Below, in pieces: positions 7,020-15,863 of a stretch of DNA of 64,000 bases. The notes below the pieces were generated by a model. The model saw only the letters and a list, made by a program, of their open reading frames with translations. It was not told the DNA's origin and ran no database searches. The stretch comes from Prauserella_A sp040635515 (lineage in GTDB: Bacteria > Actinomycetota > Actinomycetes > Mycobacteriales > Pseudonocardiaceae). A program made the translations under genes and the position numbers. The stretch spans positions 868,001-932,000 of the forward strand of contig JBEYHY010000001.1 of assembly GCA_040635515.1 (NCBI GenBank). The letters are read 5' to 3'. Each line of letters opens with the position of its first letter. The stretch's first letter is position 1.

Positions 7020-8783
7020 TCATCCAGGCTGGGCCGCCACGGCGTTGCCGAGTCGCAACGCCTCGACGAGCTTCGCGTACAACTCGTCACTCGCGAGCAG
7101 TTGCTCGTGGGTACCGCTCGCCCGGATCTCGCCCTCGTCGAGCACGATGATCGTGTCGGCGTCGATCACCGTGGACAACCGGTGCGCGATCGTCACCACG
7201 GCTCCGGTCGCCGCCCTGCGGGCGATGCACTCGTGGATCGCGGCCTCGGTCAGCCCGTCGACCTGTGCGGTGGCCTCGTCGAGCAGGAGCACGTCCGGAG
7301 TCCGCAGGATCGCCCTCGCCAGCGCGATGCGCTGCCGCTGCCCACCGGACAGCGACGTGTTGGTCAGCGGGGTGTCGAGCCCGTGTTCCAGTGAGGCGAT
7401 CTTCTCGGCGAGCCGGACTTCGGCGAGTGCGGCGAACAGTTCCCGCTCCGTGGCATCGGGGTGGGTGAGGAGCAGGTTGTCCCTGATCGTGCCACCGACG
7501 GTGGGCGTTTCCTGCTCGACGTAGGCCAGCCTGCTCCTCACCTCGGCGTGGCTGTACTCCCGGTAGGGCCGTCCCGCGAGGCGCAGCTCCCCGCTCTGTG
7601 GTTCGAGAAAGCGCAGGACGAGGGAGAACAACGTGGTCTTCCCCGCGCCGGAGGGGCCGACGATCGCCGTGTGCCCTACCCGCGGGATCGCGAGGTCGAT
7701 GCCCTTCACCGCGGGTTCGGCTCCCGGCGCGTACACGGCGCTGACCCCGGCCAGCTCCAGCACCGGAGTGCCGGGAACGGATACCGGTCGCCCCGGCGTC
7801 GCATCCGGCGAGGGATCGTGCTCGACGTCGAGTGACTGCACATCCTTGATGCGGCCCGCGGCGGCGAACCCCGACTGCAGAGCGGTGACGTTGGTGCTCA
7901 GTTCGGTAATGGGGTCCATGAGGCCGAACGCGTAGAGCAGGAACGCGATGAGCGCCGATACCTCCAGTTGTCCCTGGCTGACCCGCCACGCGCCGACTCC
8001 GAGGATGAGGATGATCGCGAGCTGGATCCCCGACCAGGCGATGGTCCAGCTCACGGCTTCCCTGCGCACGGCACGGATGCTGTACCGGGTGGCGTCGCGG
8101 GCGTCGGCGAGGATGTGGTCGGACTGCCTGCGCTCGGCCCTGCTGACCTTGACCGTGCGGATGGCCCTGAGCGCGACCTCCAGTGTGCCGCCGAGCCTGC
8201 CGAGGTGTTCCTGTGAGCGTTCCTGTGCCTTGGCGATTCCGGGCATGAGCACCCCGAACAGCACGGCGACGACGACAAGCGCGCCGACCGTCGTCGCCAG
8301 CAGCACGAGGTCGAGCACGCCCATCAAGATCAAACTGCCGACGAGCATGATGGACCCGTTGATCAGGCTGACGATGCTGGAGGAGGCCGCTTCCCGCAGC
8401 AGCAGCGTGTCGGAGGTGACCCGGGTGACGAACTCCCCGGTCGGCCTTCCCGTGACCGCCTGCACCGTGGCCCTGAAGGTGCGGCGGACCATGGACTCGC
8501 GTGCTTCGAGCACCATGCGCTCGCCGAGTGAGCCGAGCAGGATCCATTGCCACAACCCGACCGCGGCGCCGACGACCAGCAGGAAGAGCAGGGCGAAGAC
8601 CGGGCCGCTCAGCGAGCCGTCCGCGCCGAGCGCGTCGAGCACCCACTTGGTCACCATCGGGGTCGCCAGTCCCATGGCGGAGCCGAGCAACGCGAGCAAC
8701 AACCCCAGCGCCAGGGTTCGGCGGTGCGGTCTCGCGAACGACCAGAGCACGGCGGCGCGGGAACGATAGCTTGGAACACTCAT
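7020..8783 (-). CDS. ABC exporter half-transporter (membrane domain fused to ATPase), multidrug type
   Basis: 587 residues. Six membrane segments (about 15-300) are followed by an ATPase domain with Walker A GPSGAGKTT, signature LSGGQRQR, Walker B VLLLDEAT and the switch IAHRL. This is type IV exporter architecture, working as a homodimer or heterodimer at the cytoplasmic membrane; no partner half is adjacent. The start codon (8781-8783) lies 7 bases from a perfect palindrome at 8791-8810 shared with the divergent TetR gene, so expression is probably repressed by that regulator. Likely role: efflux of the TetR ligand. Confidence 0.93.
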   Translation of the reverse strand: MSVPSYRSRAAVLWSFARPHRRTLALGLLLALLGSAMGLATPMVTKWVLDALGADGSLSGPVFALLFLLVVGAAVGLWQWILLGSLGERMVLEARESMVRRTFRATVQAVTGRPTGEFVTRVTSDTLLLREAASSSIVSLINGSIMLVGSLILMGVLDLVLLATTVGALVVVAVLFGVLMPGIAKAQERSQEHLGRLGGTLEVALRAIRTVKVSRAERRQSDHILADARDATRYSIRAVRREAVSWTIAWSGIQLAIILILGVGAWRVSQGQLEVSALIAFLLYAFGLMDPITELSTNVTALQSGFAAAGRIKDVQSLDVEHDPSPDATPGRPVSVPGTPVLELAGVSAVYAPGAEPAVKGIDLAIPRVGHTAIVGPSGAGKTTLFSLVLRFLEPQSGELRLAGRPYREYSHAEVRSRLAYVEQETPTVGGTIRDNLLLTHPDATERELFAALAEVRLAEKIASLEHGLDTPLTNTSLSGGQRQRIALARAILRTPDVLLLDEATAQVDGLTEAAIHECIARRAATGAVVTIAHRLSTVIDADTIIVLDEGEIRASGTHEQLLASDELYAKLVEALRLGNAVAAQPG

Positions 8784-8790
8784 GACCGAG

Positions 8791-8810
8791 ATGGAACACT
8801 ACTGTTCCAT
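8791..8810. promoter_or_regulatory. Perfect TetR-type operator ATGGAACA-N4-TGTTCCAT
   Basis: Eight-base arms at 8791-8798 and 8803-8810 flank CTAC, between the divergent exporter and TetR starts. A half-site copy GGAACACT at 8773-8780 lies exactly 20 bases from the same octamer at 8793-8800, as expected for two adjacent dimers. A second short palindrome, GTTTTAAAAC, is at 8824-8833. Confidence 0.75.
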
Positions 8811-8856
8811 TTGTGTACAACGAGTTTTAAAACGGGACACGTGCTACTGTCGTCCG

Positions 8857-9438
8857 GTGATCGAGCAACGCAACGTCGTCGCGGAAACAGGTGTCCGGGC
8901 CAGGACGAGGAAGGCGATCCTCGAAGCGGCGGTCACCGTCCTGTCGAAGGACTTCACCGCGAGCCTCGGCGAGATCGCTTCGGAGGCGGGCGTCGGGAGA
9001 ACGACGATGCACCGGTACTTCCCGGAGCGCTCCGATCTGCTCACCGCCATCGGCGCCGAGGCGCTCGACAAGGTCGCCGTGGCGACCGAGAAGGCCAGGG
9101 TCGACGAAGGCGCCGCGGCGGACGCGCTGGAGCGGCTGGCTCTGGAGCTGTTCGACCTCGGCGACCTGCTGATGCTTGCGTTCAACGACCCCGGGCTGAC
9201 CAGCGGCCCCGACTGGGAGACCGAGACCGAGGCCGACAGGGCGACCGCGCGGTTACTCGGCCGGATCCGCGTCGAGGGCGGCGATCCGGAACTCGACGCG
9301 GACTGGCTCGTCCAGGTGCTGTGGGCCGTGCTCTACGCGGCGTGGGCGCACACGAAGGAGAACGGCGTCCCGAAGCATCAGGCGTTGCGGCTGTGCCTGC
9401 GGACGCTGCGCAATGCGACGGGACTCGGCGCGGTCTGA
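8857..9438 (+). CDS. TetR-family transcriptional regulator
   Basis: 193 residues from GTG 8857. The helix-turn-helix is typical (RARTRKAILEAAVTVLSKDF, then SLGEIASEAGVGRTTMHRYFPER, residues about 12-55). The remainder is an all-helical ligand-binding domain without recognisable subfamily features. The frame is open further upstream, to 8782, but that would overlap the operator and the exporter start, and the added residues are cysteine-rich and unlike TetR N-termini; hence GTG 8857. It is divergent from the exporter and probably represses both genes. Confidence 0.9.
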   Translation: MIEQRNVVAETGVRARTRKAILEAAVTVLSKDFTASLGEIASEAGVGRTTMHRYFPERSDLLTAIGAEALDKVAVATEKARVDEGAAADALERLALELFDLGDLLMLAFNDPGLTSGPDWETETEADRATARLLGRIRVEGGDPELDADWLVQVLWAVLYAAWAHTKENGVPKHQALRLCLRTLRNATGLGAV

Positions 9439-9454
9439 GGGAGCGACCGTCCGA

Positions 9455-10831
9455 TCAGGACAGGAAAGCGGGCAGTGGACGCGGGTCCGGGGTCGGGGCC
9501 CAGCGACCGTCGCGAATGGTGTAGTCCCAGCGAGTGCGGCCCTGAGTGATGTCCTGCAGTGCGCCGAGCAGCCGCTCGACGTGCTCCTCCGTGGATCCGA
9601 GGCCGAGGCTCACCCGCAGCGCTTGCTGTCCTGAACCGCCCGCTTCCCCGATGAGCCTCCTCGTGGCGATGTGCGCGCAGAACGCGCCGTCGCGGACGCC
9701 GATGCCGTACTCGGCCGACAGGACCGCGGCCACCCAGTTCGGCTGGAACCCGTCGATGACGAAGCTGATCGTGCCGACCTGGTCCTGGTGTTCGCCGTGG
9801 TCCTGGTGGTCATGGTCGAACAACCTCAGCACCCGCAGGCCGGGAACTTCGGCGAGACCGGAGGTGAGCCGGTCCAGCAGCGCCGTCTCGTGCTCCTCGA
9901 TCTGCTGCCACTGCGTGGCCAGTTCCGTGCAGGCCACCCCCAGCGCGTACACGCCGACGGTGTTGGGGGAGCCCGCTTCGTGCCGCTCGGCGCCGGTGTT
10001 CCAGACGACCTCGACACCGGTTTCCTTGCCCTGCACGAGTTTGCTGGCGCCGCCGCCCGCGAGGTAGGGCTCGGCCGCCCGGAGCCAGTCGGACCTGCCG
10101 ACGAGCGCGCCCGCGCCGAACGGCGCGTAGAGCTTGTGCCCGGACAACGCCACGTAGTCCGCGCCGAGTTCCCGCAACGAGACCCTGCGATGCGGAGCCA
10201 GTTGCGCGGCGTCGACGACGATCCGCGCGCCGGCTTCGTGGGCGACCGCGGTCAGTTCGGCGACGGGTAGCAACTCGCCGGTGACGTTCGAGGCACCGGC
10301 CGCCACCACGAGCCGGGGGCCCTCGGGGCATTCGGCGAGCGCCTCCGCGACGGCGGTGACGGCTTCGCTCCTCGTGCGCGGGGCGGGAAGCCGTCGCACG
10401 TGGTGACCGCGCCAGGGCAGCAGCGCCGCGTGGTGCTCGGTGTCGAACAGCACGACCGCGGTGCCCTTCGGCACCGCACGCGCGAGCAGGTTGAGCGAGT
10501 CCGTCGTGTTGCGCGTGAAGACGACCGTGTCGCAGGCGCGGCCACCGGCGAACGTGTGTACCGCTTCCCTCGCGCGCTCGTAGACGGTGGTCGACACCTT
10601 GGACGCGAAGCCGGCGCCCCTGTGCACGCTGGCGTACCACGGCAGGAACTCGTCGACGGCGCGGCGCACGGAACTCAGACAGGGAGCGCTCGCCGCGTGG
10701 TCGAAATTGGCGTATCCCACGGATTCCCCGGTGACCAGCGGGACGGTGAGCGCCGCTCCCTCGGTTGCCGGTACCGCCGCGATCGGGTTGGCGGCGGTGT
10801 CTTCGGCGATGGGGTTCAGTGTGCTGGTCAT
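9455..10831 (-). CDS. PLP-dependent aminotransferase class V, cysteine-desulfurase-like (SufS/CsdA group)
   Basis: 458 residues from ATG 10831, which is preceded by GAGGAGGCACG. The PLP lysine sits in LSGHKLYAPFGAGAL and the phosphate-binding region in NTTDSLNLLARAV. A cysteine in RDGAFCAH is placed like the reactive cysteine loop of desulfurases. The sequence resembles the SufS/CsdA-like group, but no suf or isc genes surround it. It may act on another amino acid or on isopenicillin-epimerase-type substrates. The linker HDHDHQDHGEHQDQ is an unusual His/Asp-rich, possibly metal-binding insert. It ends 16 bases from the convergent TetR gene. Confidence 0.85.
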   Translation of the reverse strand: MTSTLNPIAEDTAANPIAAVPATEGAALTVPLVTGESVGYANFDHAASAPCLSSVRRAVDEFLPWYASVHRGAGFASKVSTTVYERAREAVHTFAGGRACDTVVFTRNTTDSLNLLARAVPKGTAVVLFDTEHHAALLPWRGHHVRRLPAPRTRSEAVTAVAEALAECPEGPRLVVAAGASNVTGELLPVAELTAVAHEAGARIVVDAAQLAPHRRVSLRELGADYVALSGHKLYAPFGAGALVGRSDWLRAAEPYLAGGGASKLVQGKETGVEVVWNTGAERHEAGSPNTVGVYALGVACTELATQWQQIEEHETALLDRLTSGLAEVPGLRVLRLFDHDHQDHGEHQDQVGTISFVIDGFQPNWVAAVLSAEYGIGVRDGAFCAHIATRRLIGEAGGSGQQALRVSLGLGSTEEHVERLLGALQDITQGRTRWDYTIRDGRWAPTPDPRPLPAFLS

Positions 10832-11056
10832 CGTGCCTCCTCGGCGGTCCTGGGGACCCTGCGAGGGGCCCGCGCTTGCCCGCCGCTTTCCGGCGAGCCA
10901 GGTCGTCACCCGGGGCACCCCACCACGGTAGGAGGGTTGCCGGCCAGCAAGCCGGGGCTTGAACGCTGGCACTCATGACCTTGCCGAGGACGATACCCCA
11001 GCCGTGGCCGCCGGTGCGAGTGGGTAATCGTGTTGCCTGCGGCACACTCAAGATCG

Positions 11057-11073
11057 TTCCCGGTCGTCGGGAA
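11057..11073. terminator. Short hairpin downstream of the KimA-like gene
   Basis: TTCCCG (11057-11062) and CGGGAA (11068-11073) with a five-base loop, 7 bases past the stop of the leftward transporter gene. A weak six-pair stem without a T-run, so only a possible terminator. The rest of the 10832-11079 gap shows no gene. Confidence 0.4.
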
Positions 11074-11079
11074 GGTGCC

Positions 11080-13083
11080 TCAGTTTCCGGTGTCCGGCGG
11101 GATTCCGCGGCGGACGTCGCCCGGATGGCGCCGCACCTTGTGCGGGTCGCGCCGCCCGCTGGAGTCGAGCTGCCACGGCACACTCGTCACCATCACGTCC
11201 GGTTCGAACAGCAGCCGGCTCTTGAGCCGAAGCGCGCTCTGGTTGTGCAGCAGGTTCTCCCACCAGTGCCCGACGACGTACTCGGGGACGTACACACTGA
11301 CGAGCGTGCGGGATTGCTTGCCCCGCAAGTGTTTGATGTAGCCGAGAACCGGCCGGGTCACTTCCCGGTACGGCGATTCGAGCACCTTCAGCGGCACCTC
11401 GATACCGAGTTCCTCCCACTGCCGCCGCAATTGCCTGGTGTCGTCGTTGTTGACGTTGATGGTGATCGCGGTGAGCGTGTCGGGTTTCGTCGCTCTCGCG
11501 AACGCCAGCGCCCTCAGCGCCGGTTTGTTCACTGTGGACACCAGAACGAGCGCGTGCAGCCTGCTGGGAAGCAGCGCGGCCTCCGATTCGGGGCGCAGTT
11601 CGTCGGTGATTCGCCCGTAGTGCCGGTGAATACCGCGCATCAGCAGGAAAAGCAGTGGGATCGCGATCACGACGAGGTAGGCGCCATGAGTGAATTTGGT
11701 GAGCAGTACGACGACGAGAACGACACCGGTGAAGCAGGCGCCGAAGGCGTTGATGATCCTTGCCTTGCGCATGCGGCGGCGGGCCGCGGGGTCCTCGGTG
11801 CCCGCGAGCTCGCGGTTCCAGTGCCTGACCATACCGGCCTGGCAGAGCGTGAACGACGTGAACACCCCGACGATGTAGAGCTGGATGAGCCGGGTCGTCG
11901 AACCGTCGAAGGCGTAGATCAGCACGGCCGCGATCGCGGCGAGGGCGATGATGCCGTTGGAGAAGGTGAGCCGGTCGCCGCGGGTGAGCAGCTGGCGGGG
12001 GAGGAACCGGTCCCGTGCCAGTATCGAGCCGAGCAACGGGAAACCGTTGAAGGCGGTGTTGGCGGCCAGCACGAGAATGAGTGCGGCTGTGGCCTGCAGC
12101 AGGTAGAACATCACGCTGGTGTTGCCGCCGAAGACCGCGGCCGCGATCTGCGCGATGACGGTTCGCTGGGCCTCGGTCGTGCAGTCGCCGGGAAAACCGA
12201 TGAGGTCGCAAGGGTTTTCGGCGACCTTCACCTGCGCCACGAGTGCCAGCACGGTGATGCCCGCGAACATCACGATGGACAGCAGGCCCATCGCCGCCAT
12301 CGTGGTGGCCGCGTTGTGCCCCTTGGGTTTGCGGAAGGCGGGTACGCCGTTGGAAATGGCTTCGGCGCCCGTCAGCGCGGTGCAACCGGAGGAGAACGCG
12401 CGGAGCACGAGGAAGGCCACGGCGAACCAGGTGAGCCCCACCTGCTCGGCCTTGATATCCCAGTCCGCGCTCTCGGCGACGGGAGGCGAGCCCGCCACGG
12501 TACGGGTGAGCCCGACGACGATCATGAGGAAGACGCACCCGACGAACAGGTAGGTGGGCAGGGCGAAGGCGCGCCCCGATTCCCTGACCCCGCGCAGGTT
12601 GATGGCGGTGAGCACGAGGATGAGGACGATGTTGAGGGGAACGCGGTAGGCGTTGAGCTCGGGGATCGCCGAGATGACGTTGTCCACCCCCGCGGCCACC
12701 GAGACCGCCACGGTCATGATGTAGTCCACGAGCAGGGCCCCCGCGACCACGAGCCCCGCCGAACGACCGAGATTGCGGGACGCGACCTCGTAGGAGCCGC
12801 CGCCGCTTGGATAGGCCCGCACGACCTGCCGGTAGGACAGTACGACGACCGCGAGCAGTACGACGACGGCCATGGCCACCCACGGAGCCAGATGCAGGAA
12901 CGCGATCCCGCCCAGCGAAAGGATGAGCAGGATCTCCTGCGTCGCGTAGGTGACCGACGACAGCGGGTCGCTCGCGAAGATCGGCAGTGCGAGTCGCTTC
13001 GGAAGCAGTTCGTGGCCGAGCCGGTCGCTGCGGAAGGGTCGGCCGAGCAGCAGGCGCTTCAGCACTGAGGCGGGGGAGGCCAC
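11080..13083 (-). CDS. KimA-like APC-superfamily potassium (or amino acid) transporter
   Basis: About 667 residues. About 12 membrane segments are followed by a C-terminal cytosolic region of some 150 residues containing NQSALRLKSRLLFEPDVMV. The blocks LPIFASDPLSSVTYA, SYRQVVRAYPSGGGSYEVAS, FSSGCTALTGAEAISNGVP and LAANTAFNGFPLLGSILARD match the Bacillus KimA (YdaO) K+/H+ symporter family rather than ordinary amino-acid permeases. I prefer GTG 13083 (or GTG 13065); the longer frame back to 13287 is Arg/Pro-rich, overlaps the divergent gene and is not conserved-looking. No strong ribosome site is visible at either GTG. I see no c-di-AMP riboswitch upstream. Confidence 0.85.
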   Translation of the reverse strand: MASPASVLKRLLLGRPFRSDRLGHELLPKRLALPIFASDPLSSVTYATQEILLILSLGGIAFLHLAPWVAMAVVVLLAVVVLSYRQVVRAYPSGGGSYEVASRNLGRSAGLVVAGALLVDYIMTVAVSVAAGVDNVISAIPELNAYRVPLNIVLILVLTAINLRGVRESGRAFALPTYLFVGCVFLMIVVGLTRTVAGSPPVAESADWDIKAEQVGLTWFAVAFLVLRAFSSGCTALTGAEAISNGVPAFRKPKGHNAATTMAAMGLLSIVMFAGITVLALVAQVKVAENPCDLIGFPGDCTTEAQRTVIAQIAAAVFGGNTSVMFYLLQATAALILVLAANTAFNGFPLLGSILARDRFLPRQLLTRGDRLTFSNGIIALAAIAAVLIYAFDGSTTRLIQLYIVGVFTSFTLCQAGMVRHWNRELAGTEDPAARRRMRKARIINAFGACFTGVVLVVVLLTKFTHGAYLVVIAIPLLFLLMRGIHRHYGRITDELRPESEAALLPSRLHALVLVSTVNKPALRALAFARATKPDTLTAITINVNNDDTRQLRRQWEELGIEVPLKVLESPYREVTRPVLGYIKHLRGKQSRTLVSVYVPEYVVGHWWENLLHNQSALRLKSRLLFEPDVMVTSVPWQLDSSGRRDPHKVRRHPGDVRRGIPPDTGN

Positions 13084-13159
13084 GCAGGGCAGCGTAAGCG
13101 CGGTCGCGGCGAACCGCAGGCGCTGCGCACGGAGGGGGCAACGGGGAAAACGTCGCGTG

Positions 13160-13182
13160 TCCTCCGCTGTTGTTGCGGAGGA
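13160..13182. promoter_or_regulatory. Inverted repeat TCCTCCGC-N7-GCGGAGGA in the divergent kimA-like/ppk2 region
   Basis: Eight-base arms at 13160-13167 and 13175-13182. It could be an operator, or a leader hairpin of ppk2, whose own GGAGGAAGG lies at 13212-13220. Only the symmetry is seen. Confidence 0.4.
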
Positions 13183-13229
13183 GGCGCTGCCTGGGCAGCA
13201 TCGACGCAATCGGAGGAAGGGGCGCGGAG

Positions 13230-14069
13230 ATGACCGGTGCGACAGGTGTTTCAACGGATGGCGCAGCACGGCCCGTGAAGCTGCCAAGAGCGCTCTACGA
13301 GCGGGAGCTGGCGAGGTTGCAGGCCGAACTGGTGAAGCTCCAGGAGTGGGTGCGCACGGAGGGCGTCAGGGTCGTCATCGTCTTCGAGGGAAGGGACGCC
13401 GCGGGAAAGGGCAGCACGATCAGGCGGTTCTCCGAGCGGCTCAACCCCAGGGTCGTGCGCATCGCGGCGCTGCCCAAACCCGATGAGCGCGAACGCACGG
13501 AATGGTACTTCCAGCGCTATATCGCGCATCTGCCCGCGGGCGGGGAAATCGTGCTGTTCGACAGGAGCTGGTACAACCGGGCCGGTGTGGAGAAGGTCAT
13601 GGGCTATTGCACGCCGGAGGAGTACACCCGGTTTCTGCAGCAGTGCCCGGTCTTCGAGCGGTTACTCGTCGACGACGGCATCCTGCTGCGCAAGTACTGG
13701 TTCTCCGTGAGCATGGAGGAACAGGAGCGCCGGTTCAGGGCAAGGAAGAACGACCCGATGCGGCAGTGGAAGCTGTCGCCGACCGATCTCGAATCCATGG
13801 CGCACTGGGACGACTACTCGCGCGCGAAGGACGACATGCTCGTGCACACCGACACCGCTGAATCGCCGTGGTTCGTGGTGGAGAGCGAGCGCAAACGCAA
13901 CGGCCGCATCAACATGATCGCGCACCTGCTCTCCACGATTCCGTATCGCGAGGTGGCGCGGCCGGAGATCGTCTTTCCCGAGCGCCCCGAGACGACCGGC
14001 TATCCGAGGCCCGATCGCGCGTTGCAGACCTATGTTCCGGACCACGCGGCGACGCTGCTCGACCGCTGA
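13230..14069 (+). CDS. ppk2: Polyphosphate kinase 2 family protein
   Basis: 279 residues from ATG 13230, which is preceded by GGAGGAAGG. Walker A GRDAAGKGS (54-62), DRSWYNR (111-117) and the Arg/Lys-rich lid around ERRFRARKNDPMRQWKLS identify a single-domain PPK2, which transfers phosphate between polyphosphate and nucleoside di- or monophosphates in the cytosol. Length and the PKPDERERTEWYFQRY motif fit the short one-domain class; direction and nucleotide preference cannot be read reliably. It is divergent from the KimA-like gene and convergent, with a nine-base gap, with a VOC gene. Confidence 0.92.
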   Translation: MTGATGVSTDGAARPVKLPRALYERELARLQAELVKLQEWVRTEGVRVVIVFEGRDAAGKGSTIRRFSERLNPRVVRIAALPKPDERERTEWYFQRYIAHLPAGGEIVLFDRSWYNRAGVEKVMGYCTPEEYTRFLQQCPVFERLLVDDGILLRKYWFSVSMEEQERRFRARKNDPMRQWKLSPTDLESMAHWDDYSRAKDDMLVHTDTAESPWFVVESERKRNGRINMIAHLLSTIPYREVARPEIVFPERPETTGYPRPDRALQTYVPDHAATLLDR

Positions 14070-14078
14070 GCTGGTCGT

Positions 14079-14471
14079 TCACGCCTCGTCGGGCTGGCAG
14101 AACCTGAGTGTGTTGGCGAAAGGATCGATGACCTCCATGGTGGGCCCGCCCGGTGCGCCGGTGTCGATGCCGGGCCGGATGCGGGCGTCCGGCTTGGCGG
14201 CCAGTTCCGAGTGCAGCGCGGTGACGTCACCGACCGGGATCCACACCACGCCGCCGGGCGTTCCGTCGCCGTGGTGCTCCGAGAGGTCGAGGGTCAGCTT
14301 GTCGCGGACGAGGCGGAGGTAGAGCGGAAGCCCTGCCTCGAACCTGTGCTCCCACAGCACGGTGAAACCGAGATAGCCGAGGTAGAAGTCGCGGGCGAGC
14401 CGCTCGTCGGTGATCCGCAGTACCGGCACGGCGCCGCCGAGCACCGATTCCGCCGAGCTGGTGGTGGACAT
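14079..14471 (-). CDS. VOC/glyoxalase-family protein
   Basis: 130 residues from ATG 14471, with GGGAG upstream. The fold is a vicinal-oxygen-chelate type (VPVLRITDERLARDFYLGYLGFTVLWEH at the start, PFANTLRFCQP at the end). The first half resembles the glyoxalase/bleomycin-resistance-like proteins that bind a metal or small ligand. It starts 23 bases after gudD stops and is probably the last gene of the glucarate unit; a role in that pathway is not established. An upstream in-frame ATG would overlap gudD and looks spurious. Confidence 0.8.
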   Translation of the reverse strand: MSTTSSAESVLGGAVPVLRITDERLARDFYLGYLGFTVLWEHRFEAGLPLYLRLVRDKLTLDLSEHHGDGTPGGVVWIPVGDVTALHSELAAKPDARIRPGIDTGAPGGPTMEVIDPFANTLRFCQPDEA

Positions 14472-14494
14472 CCGGTCATGCTCCCACGGCCGGG

Positions 14495-15859
14495 TCAGCC
14501 CTGCGGTGCTCCGGTCCGGTCCAGCGCGGGCCGTTTCGGGTCGAATTCCCAGCCGGGTACCAGATAGCGCATCGCGGCGGCGTCGTCTCTCGCGCCGAGA
14601 TTCCGGGAGTGATAGCACTCGTGGGCCTGTTCGACGCGGTCGAGATCGAGTTCGATGCCGAGGCCCGGCGCGCTTGGCACCGTGAGCTTGCCGCCGCGCA
14701 GCGGGATCGGCTCGGTGGTGAGCCGTTGCCCGTCCTGCCAGATCCAGTGCGTGTCGATCGCGGTGATGTCACCGGGAGCGGCGGCGGCCACGTGCGTGAA
14801 CATCGCCAGCGAGACATCGAAGTGGTTGTTGGAGTGCGATCCCCAGGTCAAGCCCCACGCCTGGCAGAGCTGGGCGACCCTGACCGAGCCATGCATGGTC
14901 CAGAAGTGCGGGTCGGCCAGCGGGATGTCCACGGCATGTTCCCGCACGGCGTGCCCTAGTTGCCTCCAGTCCGTCGCGACCATGTTGGTGGCGACCGGCA
15001 GACCGGTGGCCCTGCGGAATTCGGCGAGCACCTCCCTTCCCGAATAGCCGCCCTCGGCTCCGCACGGGTCCTCGGCGTAGGCGAGGACACCGGCGAGCTT
15101 CCTGCCTCGCGGGATGGCCTCGGCGAGCGGCCAGCCGCCGTTGGGATCGAGCGTCACGCTGGCCGAGGGAAACCGCTCGGCGAGCGCGGTGATGACGGCG
15201 ACCTCCTCGTCGCCGGGTAGCACGCCGCCCTTGAGTTTGAAGTCCGTGAACCCGTACCTGGCCTTCGCCGCCTCGGCCAGCGCGATGACCGAGGCGGCGT
15301 CGAGCGCGGGCTCGTCCCGCAGCCGCAGCCAGGCGGAGGTTTCGCCGGTCTCTTCCGGCCCCGCGCGGTAGTCCAGGTCGGTTTCGCGGCGGTCGCCGAC
15401 GAAGAAGAGGTAGCCGAGGGCGGGCACCTCGTCGCGGTACTTTCCGTCGCCGAGCAGCGCCGCCACCGGCAGTTCGAGGTACTGGCCGAGCAGATCGAGC
15501 AGCGCGGCCTCGATGGCGGTGCGCACGTGGATGGTGACGCGAAGGTCGAAGGTCTGTTGTCCCCGTCCGGCCGAGTCCGCGCTCGCGAACGTGTCGCCGA
15601 CCGCGCGCAGCACCGCGTGATGGTCACCGAGTCCGGTGCCGATGACGAGCGGCTCGGCCCGACGCAGAACGTCCGTGATCGCGGGCCCTCCTGGAACTTC
15701 GCCGACGCCGGTTCTGCCGTCGGAGTCGGTGAGGATCAGCAGGTTACGGGTGAAGAACGGGCCGTGCGCGCCGCTGAGGTTGAGCAGCATGCTGTCACGG
15801 CCCGCTACCGGAACCACGCGATAGCCGGTGACGACGGGTGTTTTCGGAGTTGTCGGCAA
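14495..15859 (-). CDS. gudD: D-glucarate dehydratase
   Basis: 454 residues of the enolase superfamily, very close to enterobacterial GudD throughout. PVAGRDSMLLNLSGAHGPFF marks the N-terminus. FKLKGGVLPG carries the catalytic KxK pair. LDPNGGW, YAEDPCGAEGGYSGREV and the VATNM strand carry metal ligands, and WGSHSNNHFDVSL holds the general acid/base His. It converts D-glucarate to 5-keto-4-deoxyglucarate. The start appears to be TTG 15859 behind GAGGTGGTG; no better codon is in frame. It follows a paralogue by 4 bases. The next pathway enzymes (a dehydratase or aldolase for the keto-sugar acid) are not in the window. Confidence 0.95.
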   Translation of the reverse strand: MPTTPKTPVVTGYRVVPVAGRDSMLLNLSGAHGPFFTRNLLILTDSDGRTGVGEVPGGPAITDVLRRAEPLVIGTGLGDHHAVLRAVGDTFASADSAGRGQQTFDLRVTIHVRTAIEAALLDLLGQYLELPVAALLGDGKYRDEVPALGYLFFVGDRRETDLDYRAGPEETGETSAWLRLRDEPALDAASVIALAEAAKARYGFTDFKLKGGVLPGDEEVAVITALAERFPSASVTLDPNGGWPLAEAIPRGRKLAGVLAYAEDPCGAEGGYSGREVLAEFRRATGLPVATNMVATDWRQLGHAVREHAVDIPLADPHFWTMHGSVRVAQLCQAWGLTWGSHSNNHFDVSLAMFTHVAAAAPGDITAIDTHWIWQDGQRLTTEPIPLRGGKLTVPSAPGLGIELDLDRVEQAHECYHSRNLGARDDAAAMRYLVPGWEFDPKRPALDRTGAPQG

Positions 15860-15863
15860 GGAA

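Noticed and set aside
10975..13068. Long + strand frame opposite the KimA-like gene
   Set aside because: Antisense shadow rich in Gly, Arg, His and Glu; the leftward gene has clear family motifs along its whole length.
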